Assembly (NCBI RefSeq): GCF_902170785.1
Contig: NZ_CABHYG010000009.1
Location: 124,001-188,000 of the forward strand
Length of the DNA: 64,000 nt
Direction of reading: 5' to 3'
From: Yersinia proxima
GTDB taxonomy: Bacteria > Pseudomonadota > Gammaproteobacteria > Enterobacterales > Enterobacteriaceae
Every line of letters starts with the position of its first letter. The stretch's first letter is position 1. Positions 28,064 through 40,734 of this stretch are shown piece by piece. The notes under the pieces were generated by a model, which was given only the letters and a program-made list of their open reading frames with translations, had not been told where the DNA came from and did not search any database. The position numbers were made by a program, and so were the translations under genes.

Positions 28064-28276
28064 TTAGATTGCAGTTACGTTTGCTGCAGACGGACCTTTA
28101 GCACCGTTCTCGATAGAGAACTGTACATTCTGGCCTTCAGCCAGGGTCTTGAAGCCTTGATCTTGGATTGCAGAGAAGTGAACGAACACGTCTTTGCTGC
28201 CATCAGCTGGAGTGATGAAACCGAAGCCTTTAGACTCGTTGAACCACTTTACTTGACCTTTCATCATGTTAGACAT
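28064..28276 (-). CDS. cold-shock family RNA chaperone (CspE/CspC type)
   Basis: The 70-residue protein is a complete cold-shock domain with RNP1 (KGFGFIT) and RNP2 (VFVHFSAI). It is a nucleic-acid chaperone and antiterminator. The C-terminal [13 protein letters not shown] resembles CspE, while PADGSKDVF resembles CspC, so I leave the symbol open. AAGGAA precedes the ATG. The 479-nt gap to lacI (28277-28755) holds its promoter/leader and the lacI promoter; no gene is evident there. Confidence 0.95.
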   Translation of the reverse strand: MSNMMKGQVKWFNESKGFGFITPADGSKDVFVHFSAIQDQGFKTLAEGQNVQFSIENGAKGPSAANVTAI

Positions 28277-28755
28277 GTGTATTTCCTTTATTAAAAAATT
28301 TTGCCACCATGGGCGTGTTATAGCCGGTTATCAGTCGTTACTTATGGAGGCACTATGAAGGAAATTCGTCAGTGAAGAGCTATCAACGATAACGCTTTAA
28401 ATATGAACCACTTTACTCAAGATGTCGTGCATAAATAGGTCTGTACCACAGGCCGAGACGCATTAACTCATGACCGGCTTTTAATAGCAACTCTTTTTAG
28501 CAGGCAAACGGAAGATTCTTGTTTGCATGACTAAAATAAGACCAAAAAAGCTATTTATTATACTCTTGCAACTCGGTATTACGCAGGATAATCAGTAAAA
28601 ATATTGTAAATCCTCCCAAATACTTCTGCTGATTTTAGAACCAACAAAGCCAAAAAACTCCAATAACCTGTTTTAATTCTATTTGCAGCCTGATGCTGAA
28701 AATTTATCCTTTGAATTTGCTATTATAAGCGGCCGCCTATCCTTGAGAGAGATAC

Positions 28756-29790
28756 ATGAAGCCCAAGTCTGCCACTTTAGATGATGTTGCACGCCAGGCT
28801 GGTGTTTCCTATCAAACTGTATCGCGTGTTTTAAACCAGGCTCCTCATGTATCGCTTAAAACCCGGCATAAAGTTGAATTGGCTATGGTTGAGCTGAACT
28901 ATGTTCCGAACCGGGTAGCCCAGCAATTAGCGGGTAAACATAGCCTGACACTCGGGTTAGCCACCACCGATCTTTCTTTGCATGCCCCCTCACAAATCGC
29001 CGCCGCGATAAAAAGAAAAGCCCGCGAATTGGGGTATAACGTGGTTATCGCCATGGTTGATGACCACGGCGAACACGCCTGCCAGCAAGCTATAAACGAG
29101 TTACTGGCTCAACGTGTTGATGGGATTTTAGTCAATGTTCCTTTGAAACCAAAACGCAGCCAGAAAATTACCGAACAATGTGCCGACACTCCGGTTCTTT
29201 TTCTTGATGTAGACCCACAGTCTGCTGCATTCAGTGTTCTCTTTGATCCTAAAATAGGTGCCATTCAAGGTGCCAGTCACATTATTGCATTGGGTCACCA
29301 GCAAATAGTGTTTATCTGCGGGCCCAAGGACGCGATTTCAGCCCAATTACGTTTTCAGGGCTGGTTACAGACATTGAATAATGCCTCGCTGGCACCGCAA
29401 GCGGTCTACTATGGAGAATGGAGTGCACAAAGTGGTTATCAGGCAATACAGAAGTTGATTGCCAGCAATATCCCATTTAGTGCCATCTTGGTTGCTAATG
29501 ACCAAATGGCGCTGGGTGTCCTGCGTGCTCTGCATGAACATGATATAGCGGTGCCAAGGCAGGTTTCGGTTATCGGTTATGATGACACAGCAGACAGCGC
29601 TTATTTCCAGCCGCCACTCACCACTATCAGGCAAAATTTCCGGTTATTAGGAGAAGAGAGTGTGTCCCGCCTAATTATCAGGTTACTCCATACCATTGAG
29701 CCATCATCCCACTCATTGTCATTAGCAACTGAACTGATAATCCGCCAGACCACCGCCCCGGTTAACTCCATGCGACATAAAAACGAATAA
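28756..29790 (+). CDS. lacI: LacI-family repressor of lacZ
   Basis: The 344-residue regulator has the N-terminal helix-turn-helix (TLDDVARQAGVSYQTVSRVLNQAPHVS, about 7-33), a hinge helix (NRVAQQLAGK) and a periplasmic-binding-protein-like core. It is shorter than E. coli LacI (360) and lacks an obvious C-terminal leucine-heptad tetramerisation tail, so it may be dimeric. It directly precedes lacZ, and a lac-type operator lies between them. Confidence 0.92.
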   Translation: MKPKSATLDDVARQAGVSYQTVSRVLNQAPHVSLKTRHKVELAMVELNYVPNRVAQQLAGKHSLTLGLATTDLSLHAPSQIAAAIKRKARELGYNVVIAMVDDHGEHACQQAINELLAQRVDGILVNVPLKPKRSQKITEQCADTPVLFLDVDPQSAAFSVLFDPKIGAIQGASHIIALGHQQIVFICGPKDAISAQLRFQGWLQTLNNASLAPQAVYYGEWSAQSGYQAIQKLIASNIPFSAILVANDQMALGVLRALHEHDIAVPRQVSVIGYDDTADSAYFQPPLTTIRQNFRLLGEESVSRLIIRLLHTIEPSSHSLSLATELIIRQTTAPVNSMRHKNE

Positions 29791-29864
29791 ATGAGATCAC
29801 TCTCGATTATTTAACCAACAACTATTTACTTTATTTTCAGCTGAACTCATCTTGATGTCATTGT

Positions 29865-33091
<3,227 letters not shown>

Positions 33092-33246
33092 TGATAGCAA
33101 CAGAATTTCTAATACGCCCAGTTTCAGATTTATCCCTATATCGAACTTAAGGAAATATTCCTAGTATCAATATGTTCTAAACATCTCTTAGTCTCGCTTA
33201 TTGCAATGCAACGAGTCATACATGTACTACTCCTTTGCAAATTTAT

Positions 33247-33274
33247 GCGCTCACCCTATTGGGCGCTTTTTTTG
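33247..33274 (+). terminator. probable terminator downstream of lacZ
   Basis: An imperfect stem (GCG...CCC / GGGCGC, with a bulge) is followed by seven T. It lies about 155 nt past the lacZ stop in a 338-nt gap with nothing else recognisable. Confidence 0.6.
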
Positions 33275-33429
33275 TTTTCTGCTTTCACTCGCCGCTCTCT
33301 CCCCTTTGCGCCCTTGTCATAACTTAAGCACATTCACTCCATGAATTATTTAGATTACGGGGCTAAGATAATCACTTCGTCATCGGCACAGCTCCTGACT
33401 CAGTATATTCATGTTACAAGAGGAATATT

Positions 33430-34440
33430 ATGACATCGTTAACCCATCTCCCAGCGAACATGGTCGCCATTGAGATTACTCAGCCTGGTGGCCCTGAAGT
33501 CTTAACTCCCATTCAGCGCCCTACACCGATGCCCGCTGCGGGTGAAATTTTAGTGAAGGTTTCAGCCGCAGGAGTTAACCGCCCTGATGTCATGCAACGC
33601 CGAGGTCAATATGCTCCACCGCCAGGGGCCTCCGATATCCCAGGATTAGAAATTGCAGGTGTTGTAGTTGCAGTCGCTGCTGATGTCACACGATTTAAAA
33701 TTGGCGACAAAGTGTGTGGGTTAATCGCAGGCGGCGGTTATGCTCAGTATTGCGTTATCCATGAAACCAATGCCTTGTTCATCCCACCCAGTCTGACTGA
33801 AATCGAAGCGGCTGCACTACCAGAAACTTTCTTTACTGTGTGGACGAACCTCTTCCAGCGAGGTCATTTTACTGCGGGTGAAACCGTATTAATCCACGGT
33901 GGCTCTTCCGGAATAGGCACCACTGCTATACTACTCAGTAAGGCATTTGGTGCTAAAACTGTGATAGTCACTGTGGGCTCCGAAGATAAACGGCAAGCAT
34001 GTCTGGCATTAGGTGCCGATATCGCCATTAACTATCACACGGAAGATTTTGTTGCCGAGACTAAACGAGCCACTGCAGGGAAAGGGGCTGATGTCATCGT
34101 GGATTTGATTGCGGGTGATTATGTCGCGCGTAACTATGAAGCGGCAGCAATGAATGGTCGTATCGTTCAGATTGGCACCCAGAACGGGAATGCCAAAGAC
34201 CTGAATCTGATGTTAATGTTGCTAAAACGCCTAACTCATACCGGCTCAACATTGCGCTCACGTACTGTGGCAGAAAAAGCGCTTATCGCTAAAGAGCTGG
34301 AACAACTGGTTTGGCCATTGTTGGGGGCTGGGAAAATGAAACCACAAATATTTCAGACTTTCCCGTTGGAAGATGCGGCAAAAGCCCATGAATTGATGGA
34401 AAGCAGCACGCATATTGGTAAAATCGTCCTGACCGCTTAA
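33430..34440 (+). CDS. zinc-free NAD(P)H quinone oxidoreductase (PIG3/Qor type)
   Basis: A medium-chain reductase of the zeta-crystallin/TP53I3 group, cytosolic, expected to reduce quinones with NAD(P)H. The 336-residue sequence has the N-terminal GroES-like fold (VKVSAAGVNRPDVMQRRGQYAPPPGAS at about 41-67, GVNRxDxxxRxG signature) and the Rossmann motif HGGSSGIGTTAILLSKAFGAK. The structural and catalytic zinc cysteines of true alcohol dehydrogenases are absent. AAGAGGAA precedes the ATG; it is monocistronic. Confidence 0.9.
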   Translation: MTSLTHLPANMVAIEITQPGGPEVLTPIQRPTPMPAAGEILVKVSAAGVNRPDVMQRRGQYAPPPGASDIPGLEIAGVVVAVAADVTRFKIGDKVCGLIAGGGYAQYCVIHETNALFIPPSLTEIEAAALPETFFTVWTNLFQRGHFTAGETVLIHGGSSGIGTTAILLSKAFGAKTVIVTVGSEDKRQACLALGADIAINYHTEDFVAETKRATAGKGADVIVDLIAGDYVARNYEAAAMNGRIVQIGTQNGNAKDLNLMLMLLKRLTHTGSTLRSRTVAEKALIAKELEQLVWPLLGAGKMKPQIFQTFPLEDAAKAHELMESSTHIGKIVLTA

Positions 34441-34677
34441 GGTGGTTCAGAACAACAATTACCCGAACCATGAAAACTCATCAGGTGAAATTGCAGCATA
34501 AGTGCTTGTTTTCATCTGATGATTTAATAATAATCCCGCATTTTCGTCTATCAAACTATAACAGTTTTGCTAACTAATTAATCAAACTGATATGCTTTAA
34601 ATTTAACTTCTCATGTTATTCTATAACAAACCGCTATGGTTTAACTTATATAGGTTATTCATCACAAGGTCATCATT

Positions 34678-35211
34678 ATGGACATAATTAAAAAAATATT
34701 AATCGACGACATCGCAAGAATAAACCAGAAAGAAAAAAGAGATGGCCGGTTAAAATTTAACAGCGATTTTGTCTACAAGCATCCCTATCTTTGTCTTGCA
34801 ATGTTGGTATCATATTTCTTCGTTTTAGTTTTGATGTACTTAACCCCATATTTTGGCACTGGCTATATGGTGGCCTTCACCGTTTTCTTTGTTTTAATGT
34901 CTGCTGTTCTTATGATGGAAATCAAACCCGTATTTAAATTTGAAGATATTGGCATTCTCGATTTACGTGTTTGCTATAACGGTGAATGGTTCTTTAGTCG
35001 TGCATTATCGACGCAAGCAATTGATGAAATATTAAATAGTAAAAATATTAGTGATGACTTTAAGATTCGCTTTAAACATATTATCAGTAATAAAGGTGAA
35101 ATAGACTTTTACGATGTCTATGATCTGGCCTATCTGCAAAAAAAGTCTATGCAAACCAATGAGTCCAATCAAACTGCATCACTCGCCAGCACCACCGCTA
35201 TCGGACATTAA
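34678..35211 (+). CDS. YlaC family inner-membrane protein
   Basis: The 177-residue product matches E. coli YlaC in pattern: N-terminal IN-KEKRDGRLKFN, a KHPYLCLAM entry to two closely spaced TM helices (about 40-60 and 64-84), then EDIGILDLRVCYNGEWFF and GEIDFYDVYDLA in the cytoplasmic part. Its function is not known. It is about 20 residues longer than YlaC through a Gln/Ser/Thr-rich tail. The gene is AT-rich relative to its neighbours. Confidence 0.8.
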   Translation: MDIIKKILIDDIARINQKEKRDGRLKFNSDFVYKHPYLCLAMLVSYFFVLVLMYLTPYFGTGYMVAFTVFFVLMSAVLMMEIKPVFKFEDIGILDLRVCYNGEWFFSRALSTQAIDEILNSKNISDDFKIRFKHIISNKGEIDFYDVYDLAYLQKKSMQTNESNQTASLASTTAIGH

Positions 35212-35232
35212 TTATCGGTATGAAGACCCCCT

Positions 35233-35253
35233 CCCTGCCGAAACTCGGTAGGG
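35233..35253 (+). terminator. hairpin after the ylaC-like gene
   Basis: CCCTGCCGA pairs with TCGGTAGGG (one G-T pair) around a 3-nt loop, 20 nt past the stop. No T run follows, so it is a weak terminator candidate or RNA end-protecting hairpin. Confidence 0.5.
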
Positions 35254-35449
35254 AATACAGAACTTCGTCAACTGACCTACTTTTCATCGAATAAACCGTG
35301 GCGGCGCTCACACAACCTTTATCTCGGTTGACAACAAAACTCAACTTTTATTGACCAAACCCATTATATTTCTTAGGAAAACATCATTAGCAAATTAAAA
35401 TGATGCCTATAATAATGTTATTGTTTTTAATAATAAAAGGCATACCGGC

Positions 35450-35908
35450 ATGGACAAGATTGACGAACAATTGATTGCCATTTTAGCAGAGAATTCACGT
35501 ATTTCCCTGAAAGACCTGGCACAGCAAGTCAGTCTATCCTCACCCAGTACATCGGAGCGCCTACGACGTCTCGAAGAGCGCAATATTATCCGCAGTTACA
35601 CACTGGATTTGGATCAACGAGCTTTTGGATATCACTTGCAAGCTATTGTGCACGTCAAGCCCTTACCAGGGATGATGCATAAAACTGAAGAAATGATTCA
35701 GAATACACCGCAATGTGTTGAGTGTGACAAGGTGGCGGGTAACGACAGTTTTATCAGCCGGCTATATATTCATTCGATGGAGCAACTGGACACTATCACT
35801 GACCGATGGGCGGAATATGCCAAAATCCAGACATCAATTGTTAAGTCATCCCCTGTTCTCCGGCGATTACCCCCATTAGCACAATTCCCCAAAGAAAGTA
35901 AATTTTGA
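35450..35908 (+). CDS. Lrp/AsnC family transcriptional regulator
   Basis: The 152-residue protein has the AsnC-type winged helix (DKIDEQLIAILAENSRISLKDLAQQVSLSSPSTSERLRRLEERNII, about 2-47) followed by the RAM/ligand-binding domain (about 65-145). It is a local feast/famine-type regulator with an amino-acid or similar effector. The kdoO-like gene begins 78 nt downstream in the same direction, so it may be co-transcribed with or regulate that gene; this is inference from position only. Confidence 0.93.
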   Translation: MDKIDEQLIAILAENSRISLKDLAQQVSLSSPSTSERLRRLEERNIIRSYTLDLDQRAFGYHLQAIVHVKPLPGMMHKTEEMIQNTPQCVECDKVAGNDSFISRLYIHSMEQLDTITDRWAEYAKIQTSIVKSSPVLRRLPPLAQFPKESKF

Positions 35909-35986
35909 AATCTGTACCCTGCCTCTCATTTTATCTATAATAAATAGTTATGCTTTACATAATTAATATATAGAAGCGAATAGTTG

Positions 35987-36889
35987 ATGAGCAATAATCA
36001 CAGCCATGCGTCAGATTCATCGATTCTTACGCTCCCTCATACTCATTGGGGCCAAAATGAAGAGCAAAGTTCCGGTGCTATAGAGGCTCTGGAACAAGGT
36101 AAAGTGCTTTTTCTACCCCATCTGGCGTTTGAACTAAGTGAACAGGAAAAGCAACTGCTTAACCCGGCACTGGTTGATGTTAAGCGTAAAAATATCAGCT
36201 TCAAACCATTGGATGGCAGCCTGACTGGTGTTACAGATGAAAGCAAAGTGGCATTAACCCGCCAGTTACTTGAGCGCTATTATCGGAGTTGCCTTAGTCT
36301 GGTGAATCAGTTATTACCGGAGTATACCTCTGCACTGCACAGCCCGACCAATAGCCTGCGCTTGCATCCGGTTGCCGCCTGGCGCGATAAAACATCATGG
36401 CGAAAAGATGATAGCCGCTTGCATGTTGATGCTTTCCCTTCGCGGCCGAATTATGGTGAACGAATCATTCGTATTTTTACCAATATCAACCCTAATAACG
36501 AACCCCGTTCGTGGCGTGTAGGCGAAAACTTCACACAATTAGCCCGCCGCTATTTGCCGCAGCTCGATAGCTATTCTCCTGTCAGCAGTTGGTTGCAACA
36601 TAAAGTTGGGATCACTAAGCGCCGCAGGAGCCATTACGACCATCTGATGCTTCAACTGCATGACAAAATGAAATCAGATGCCGATTACCAAAAAAATGGC
36701 ATGCAACAAGCTATTGATTTCCCATCAGGCAGCAGTTGGATCTGTTTTTCAGATCAAACACCTCATGCCGCGATGGGAGGACAATTTATGTTAGAACAAA
36801 CGTTCCTTCTGCCAGTTGAAGGGATGAAAGACCCCCAACAATCCCCGTTAAAAATTCTGGAATCATTAACGCAGAAGCCACTGATATAA
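35987..36889 (+). CDS. kdoO: Kdo 3-hydroxylase (KdoO family)
   Basis: KdoO is an Fe(II)/2-oxoglutarate-type dioxygenase that hydroxylates the Kdo sugar of lipopolysaccharide inner core, giving Ko. I use the ATG (MSNNHSHAS, 300 aa); the preceding in-frame codon is TTG. Likely iron ligands are H146 and D148 (RLHVDAFPSRP) and H260 (SDQTPHAAMGG), followed by the 2-oxoglutarate-binding end (QFMLEQTFLLP). The assignment relies on remembered family likeness; the enzyme has been described in Burkholderia and Yersinia. Confidence 0.85.
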   Translation: MSNNHSHASDSSILTLPHTHWGQNEEQSSGAIEALEQGKVLFLPHLAFELSEQEKQLLNPALVDVKRKNISFKPLDGSLTGVTDESKVALTRQLLERYYRSCLSLVNQLLPEYTSALHSPTNSLRLHPVAAWRDKTSWRKDDSRLHVDAFPSRPNYGERIIRIFTNINPNNEPRSWRVGENFTQLARRYLPQLDSYSPVSSWLQHKVGITKRRRSHYDHLMLQLHDKMKSDADYQKNGMQQAIDFPSGSSWICFSDQTPHAAMGGQFMLEQTFLLPVEGMKDPQQSPLKILESLTQKPLI

Positions 36890-36914
36890 CATTTCGCTTT
36901 CTGTTGCCGACTCC

Positions 36915-36951
36915 CTACTGAAATTCTGCTGACGAAGCGGATTTTCAGTAG
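36915..36951 (+). terminator. stem-loop after kdoO
   Basis: CTACTGAAA pairs with TTTCAGTAG, with a further inner TTCTGC/GCGGA pairing, 26 nt past the stop. There is no strong T run. Confidence 0.55.
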
Positions 36952-37107
36952 ACATATTTCCCGAAAAAAAATGCTTATACGACTTGATCCCTGATAAAAA
37001 AATAAATATCATTTTCCACAGAATGTAAGCCAACTCCATATATATTTAGGTGTGAACATTACGCCCGACAGTTATTGAACCTTATCAGATAACTATTGGA
37101 GGTTAAT

Positions 37108-37308
37108 ATGGTTAAGGTCTATGACAGAAACAGAAACCAAATTATTCCTGGCAAACGTGTGATGGTCGCACAAACTGGGGAAATTGACGTAGCAAAAGCT
37201 ATTCATGCTGAAGGTCTGGCACCCGTACAGGCAGAGCGCGCGCCGGTTGTAGAGTTACAGCATACCGGTGAACGCTATGTACCGTTCGATTTAGTCAGAC
37301 TGGGCTAA
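37108..37308 (+). CDS. ydfZ: YdfZ family small protein
   Basis: The 66-residue product starts MVKVYDRNRNQIIPGKRVMV and ends PFDLVRLG, like E. coli YdfZ (YDRNRN...G.RVMV...TG...LDLIRLG). GGAGG lies 6 nt before the chosen ATG; an upstream TTG overlaps this ribosome site. YdfZ has been reported as a selenium-associated protein in E. coli without a defined role, and its expression there is FNR-linked. Confidence 0.8.
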   Translation: MVKVYDRNRNQIIPGKRVMVAQTGEIDVAKAIHAEGLAPVQAERAPVVELQHTGERYVPFDLVRLG

Positions 37309-37310
37309 TC

Positions 37311-37344
37311 GTATTTAAACTGTAGTAGTATTTAAACTGTAGTA
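37311..37344. repeat. 17-bp tandem duplication
   Basis: Two perfect head-to-tail copies of gtatttaaactgtagta lie directly after the ydfZ stop and before its terminator. This looks like a recent local duplication. Confidence 0.9.
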
Positions 37345-37390
37345 CTTCCGCTAATTGCAACATTGCTTTCAGTGCGTTAGTCACTTTATT

Positions 37391-37433
37391 GCCGGAGTTT
37401 TTCTGTATTTACCAGAAAATTCCGGCTTTTTTT
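37391..37433 (+). terminator. intrinsic terminator after ydfZ
   Basis: GCCGGA pairs with TCCGGC and inner TTTTCTG with CAGAAAA, followed by a run of seven T. Confidence 0.92.
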
Positions 37434-37565
37434 ATTTATATAATTCCAGCCATTATCAGACTCAGGATAATAACATATGACAATAAGTCCACAGTGCAAC
37501 ATCCTATTACAAAATGGACTGTTATCTTACCCGATTGATATTAGTGAGCATCGGATAGGTTCAAC

Positions 37566-38891
37566 TTAAATATGGCATGCAGGCTCTATCACTTGGGCAA
37601 CTTTCTTTTGGAAAGTCTCTAGTTGGCAAAGTTTGTTATCACCTTCGTTCTCACAACCTTCAATGGCGATCGGGACAATTCTTGCCGGGTTATTTTTTAA
37701 ATCTAATTTTTCAGCATTCCTCAGTTGATCCATTGTTTGATAAAACATTTTCACGGCGACATAGCGCTGATGATTATCTGGATTCTGCCATAGTTCAAAG
37801 ACTAATCCCCCCCCAGGCGGGGTGTTATCTGGTTGCTGAGGTAATTGCCAATTGGCCCCTAACATACCGGCGATATTAGCAATATTGGTGTCATGCCCCC
37901 CGAGGAACAGCAATTTGGTTTGTGGCGATAGTGGCAGTGTTTGCCCTTGGGCATCGCGTTGTAACACTAATGCCGTATCAATTTGTTGCAACAACGGAGT
38001 CCCTTTATGGCGGGCGATATAAGGGGTTTTGGCCATTAAATCGAACTGCACATTATGCAATGACAATAACGAAACCCAGTTATCTTCACCGCTGAGACGG
38101 TGCCAGGCCACATCCGGCATAGCTTGTGAGTTTTGTAACAGGAAAATTTCACCCAATGTCGATGATAGTGCCAGTGGCCCACTCAGAGAAACTTTAGTGC
38201 CTTCTTCGTTTACCTTAATTTCATTTGCCGTAAAAGTGGCAAAATCACAAGTTTTTCCATTCTGCTGCAGTGACTTACAATAAGGTGAAGCGGTAAAATT
38301 CAGCACTTCGCCCATCTGGGCAAAGGGTTTGGCATAGCGCTGGCTCAGATCACTCAATGGCCCGCCCAATCGCTCCGCAACAGCCTGATGCGTTTTCGCT
38401 GAGTCCAGTTTACAGACCCCCGCTTCGACGGTATGAAATAGCGGGTCAACTTTCTTCAAATCAGCCTGATAATGTACTTTCAGACCACAATCCGGTGCGA
38501 TCCCATCCAAGAATGCCTGTCCGGTTAAGCGGGTTCGTTGGTCAATATCTGCCTGTGCATAGACGGTTCCATCTACCGGACACCCCGCAGACAATAACCC
38601 TTGGCTGCGGAAATAATCACCATAAAACCCCCCCATCAAGGTCACTAACTCAGCCCCTCGCGGCGTCAAATAGCCCGCTTTTACCGGCCATTGAGGCCAT
38701 TCATCAGGGGTAACATCATTCATTAACTGGGTTTGTTTTGTCGGGGAGCGAACGCCATGGCGACTCAAAATAACCACGCGCTCCAAAGTGTAGCCGGTCG
38801 GCGGTGTCGCAATCGGGGCAGCACCTGCTGTAAAACAGCCCATTATCAAAGTGAGTGCGGATAAGTGCAGATATTTCTTTGCAACTGACAT
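37566..38891 (-). CDS. agp: periplasmic glucose-1-phosphatase Agp
   Basis: A histidine acid phosphatase that releases glucose from glucose-1-phosphate in the periplasm and can act on phytate. The 441-residue precursor has a signal peptide (about 1-24, ending AGAA), the catalytic RHGVRSP motif with R44-H45 and the distal HDTN proton-donor motif (GGHDTNIANI). Six or more cysteines suggest disulphides. It is slightly longer than E. coli Agp (413). AAGGAT lies upstream of the ATG. It diverges from glgC across a 332-nt gap. Confidence 0.93.
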   Translation of the reverse strand: MSVAKKYLHLSALTLIMGCFTAGAAPIATPPTGYTLERVVILSRHGVRSPTKQTQLMNDVTPDEWPQWPVKAGYLTPRGAELVTLMGGFYGDYFRSQGLLSAGCPVDGTVYAQADIDQRTRLTGQAFLDGIAPDCGLKVHYQADLKKVDPLFHTVEAGVCKLDSAKTHQAVAERLGGPLSDLSQRYAKPFAQMGEVLNFTASPYCKSLQQNGKTCDFATFTANEIKVNEEGTKVSLSGPLALSSTLGEIFLLQNSQAMPDVAWHRLSGEDNWVSLLSLHNVQFDLMAKTPYIARHKGTPLLQQIDTALVLQRDAQGQTLPLSPQTKLLFLGGHDTNIANIAGMLGANWQLPQQPDNTPPGGGLVFELWQNPDNHQRYVAVKMFYQTMDQLRNAEKLDLKNNPARIVPIAIEGCENEGDNKLCQLETFQKKVAQVIEPACHI

Positions 38892-39102
38892 AATTTTATA
38901 TCCTTATTAAAACTACGAATATTTTTGCCCTATCGAGTATGGTTGACGATCGCGGGCCTCACAATGCGGAAAAACAACAAACATCCGTTTCAAATGGGAT
39001 AGAAAGACGAAAAATTTTAAGCTGGAACGCCCTAAACTTGATTCGCTTCTCATTGTTAGAACGATATTTAGCCGATTATGTTATTAACAACACTAATACT
39101 TA

Positions 39103-39223
39103 AAGGAGGTATAACCCCGCACTATCAATCCGGTTACCAACCGGACAGTATTTAGCGCAATAGGGTTGATGGATATAGCCCGTCATCCAGCGGCTATACA
39201 TACAAATTATTAAGGAGTCTGAC
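39103..39223 (+). promoter_or_regulatory. candidate CsrA-responsive leader of glgC
   Basis: The region contains an isolated AAAGGAGG with no start codon nearby (about 39103-39110), a perfect TCCGGTT-ACC-AACCGGA hairpin (39129-39145) and GGA motifs, including the glgC ribosome site AAGGAGT. In E. coli, CsrA represses glgC by binding several GGA motifs in its leader. The resemblance is in layout only. Confidence 0.4.
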
Positions 39224-40501
39224 ATGCGGAAAGCAGGCGATATCGACAGAGTTATGTCGGCCAGACAACTTCCCAATAAAGCCGTAGCCCTGATTCTTGC
39301 TGGCGGCCGCGGTTCACGTCTTAAAGACCTTACGTCTGTCCGAGCAAAACCCGCAGTTCACTTCGGCGGAAAATACCGCATTATCGACTTCGCACTATCA
39401 AATTGCCTTAATTCGGGCATTCGCCGTATCGGCGTAATAACTCAGTATCAGTCTCATACCTTGGTGCAACACATCCAGCATGGCTGGTCATTTCTCAGTG
39501 AAGAGATGAACGAATTTGTTGATTTATTGCCCGCGCAACAACGTCAAGGACGAGAACACTGGTACACCGGCACCGCAGATGCTGTTTTCCAGAATCTGGA
39601 TATTATCCGCCGTTATCGTGCTGAATATGTGGTAATTCTGGCCGGTGATCATATCTATAAGATGGATTACTCGCGCATGCTGCTCGATCACGTAGAAAGT
39701 GGTGCGGCTTGTACTGTAGCTTGCATTGAAGTCCCCAAGACGGAAGCGACGGCCTTTGGTGTGATGGAAGTTTCCGAACAGCTACAGGTGAAAATGTTTT
39801 GGGAAAAACCCGAAGATCCCCCTACTCTGCCCGGTAAACCCAATAGCAGTCTGGCCAGCATGGGGATTTATGTCTTTAATGCGGAGTTCCTGTTTGGCCT
39901 ACTTGAAAGTGATCACGCGGACGAAAACAGTAGCCATGATTTTGGTAAAGATATTCTGCCGAAAATCACCGAACAGGGTCATGTTTGGGCACATCCGTTT
40001 TCATTATCTTGTGTCTCCACTTCACCCGACGCTCCTGATTATTGGCGTGATGTCGGAACATTAGATGCCTATTGGCAAGCTAACCTCGATCAGGCGGCTA
40101 TTACACCAGAGCTGGATATGTATGATTCACATTGGCCAATACGTACTTATGCCGAGCCATTGCCACCGGCAAAATTTGTTCAGGATCGCTCTGGCAGTCA
40201 TGGCATGACCATGAATACATTGGTGTCCGGCGGCTGTTTTATCTCCGGTTCAGTGGTGGTCAACTCGGTACTATTTTCCCGCGTGCGGGTTAATTCATTT
40301 TGCAATATCGATTCTTGTGTATTACTCCCCGACGTCAATGTGGGACGCTCTTGTCGGTTACACCGCTGTGTGGTAGACCGCGCCAGTACTATCCCCGAAG
40401 GCATGGTCATTGGTGAAAACGCAGATGAAGATGCTCGCCGTTTTTATCGTTCGGACAGCGGTATTGTATTGGTCACCCGAGAGATGTTGGCGAAGCTATA
40501 A
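39224..40501 (+). CDS. glgC: glucose-1-phosphate adenylyltransferase GlgC
   Basis: GlgC makes ADP-glucose from ATP and glucose-1-phosphate, the committed step of glycogen synthesis. The 425-residue protein has the nucleotidyl-transferase domain ([35 protein letters not shown] at about 23-57; [30 protein letters not shown]) and a C-terminal left-handed beta-helix. The N-terminal allosteric region is present, with Arg/Lys-rich start. It stands alone: no glgB, glgX, glgA or glgP is adjacent, unlike the E. coli operon. AAGGAGT precedes the ATG. Confidence 0.93.
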   Translation: MRKAGDIDRVMSARQLPNKAVALILAGGRGSRLKDLTSVRAKPAVHFGGKYRIIDFALSNCLNSGIRRIGVITQYQSHTLVQHIQHGWSFLSEEMNEFVDLLPAQQRQGREHWYTGTADAVFQNLDIIRRYRAEYVVILAGDHIYKMDYSRMLLDHVESGAACTVACIEVPKTEATAFGVMEVSEQLQVKMFWEKPEDPPTLPGKPNSSLASMGIYVFNAEFLFGLLESDHADENSSHDFGKDILPKITEQGHVWAHPFSLSCVSTSPDAPDYWRDVGTLDAYWQANLDQAAITPELDMYDSHWPIRTYAEPLPPAKFVQDRSGSHGMTMNTLVSGGCFISGSVVVNSVLFSRVRVNSFCNIDSCVLLPDVNVGRSCRLHRCVVDRASTIPEGMVIGENADEDARRFYRSDSGIVLVTREMLAKL

Positions 40502-40592
40502 CGCCAGAGTGTTATCAATGTTGGGACGAGCAGACATGGACAAGTAGGGAATAATTTATATAATCAGACCAAACGAATAAAAGGGTCTGAAT

Positions 40593-40685
40593 ATGTCATT
40601 TACTGAATGGGTGATTTTGGGTGTAGTGATTGGTTGTGCCGTTGGAGCCTTACTGAAAATATTTGGCAAGAAAAAAGACAACTAG
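40593..40685 (+). CDS. 30-residue single-pass membrane peptide
   Basis: ATG with AAGGGTCTGAAT upstream opens a 30-codon frame: MSFTEW, a hydrophobic stretch VILGVVIGCAVGALLKIF (about residues 7-24) and a lysine-rich end GKKKDN. This fits a single TM helix with the positive end inside. It is followed by a hairpin terminator, supporting a real gene. It could be a regulatory membrane peptide or a type I toxin-like peptide; I do not recognise a family. Confidence 0.6.
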   Translation: MSFTEWVILGVVIGCAVGALLKIFGKKKDN

Positions 40686-40710
40686 CCCTTTCCGTTCCCT
40701 CATGACTTCA

Positions 40711-40734
40711 AAAGCGGCCATTATCGGCCGCTTC
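40711..40734 (+). terminator. terminator hairpin after the 30-residue gene
   Basis: AAGCGGCC-ATTATC... pairs with GGCCGCTT, followed by CTCG rather than a pure T run. It lies 26 nt past the stop. Confidence 0.7.
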
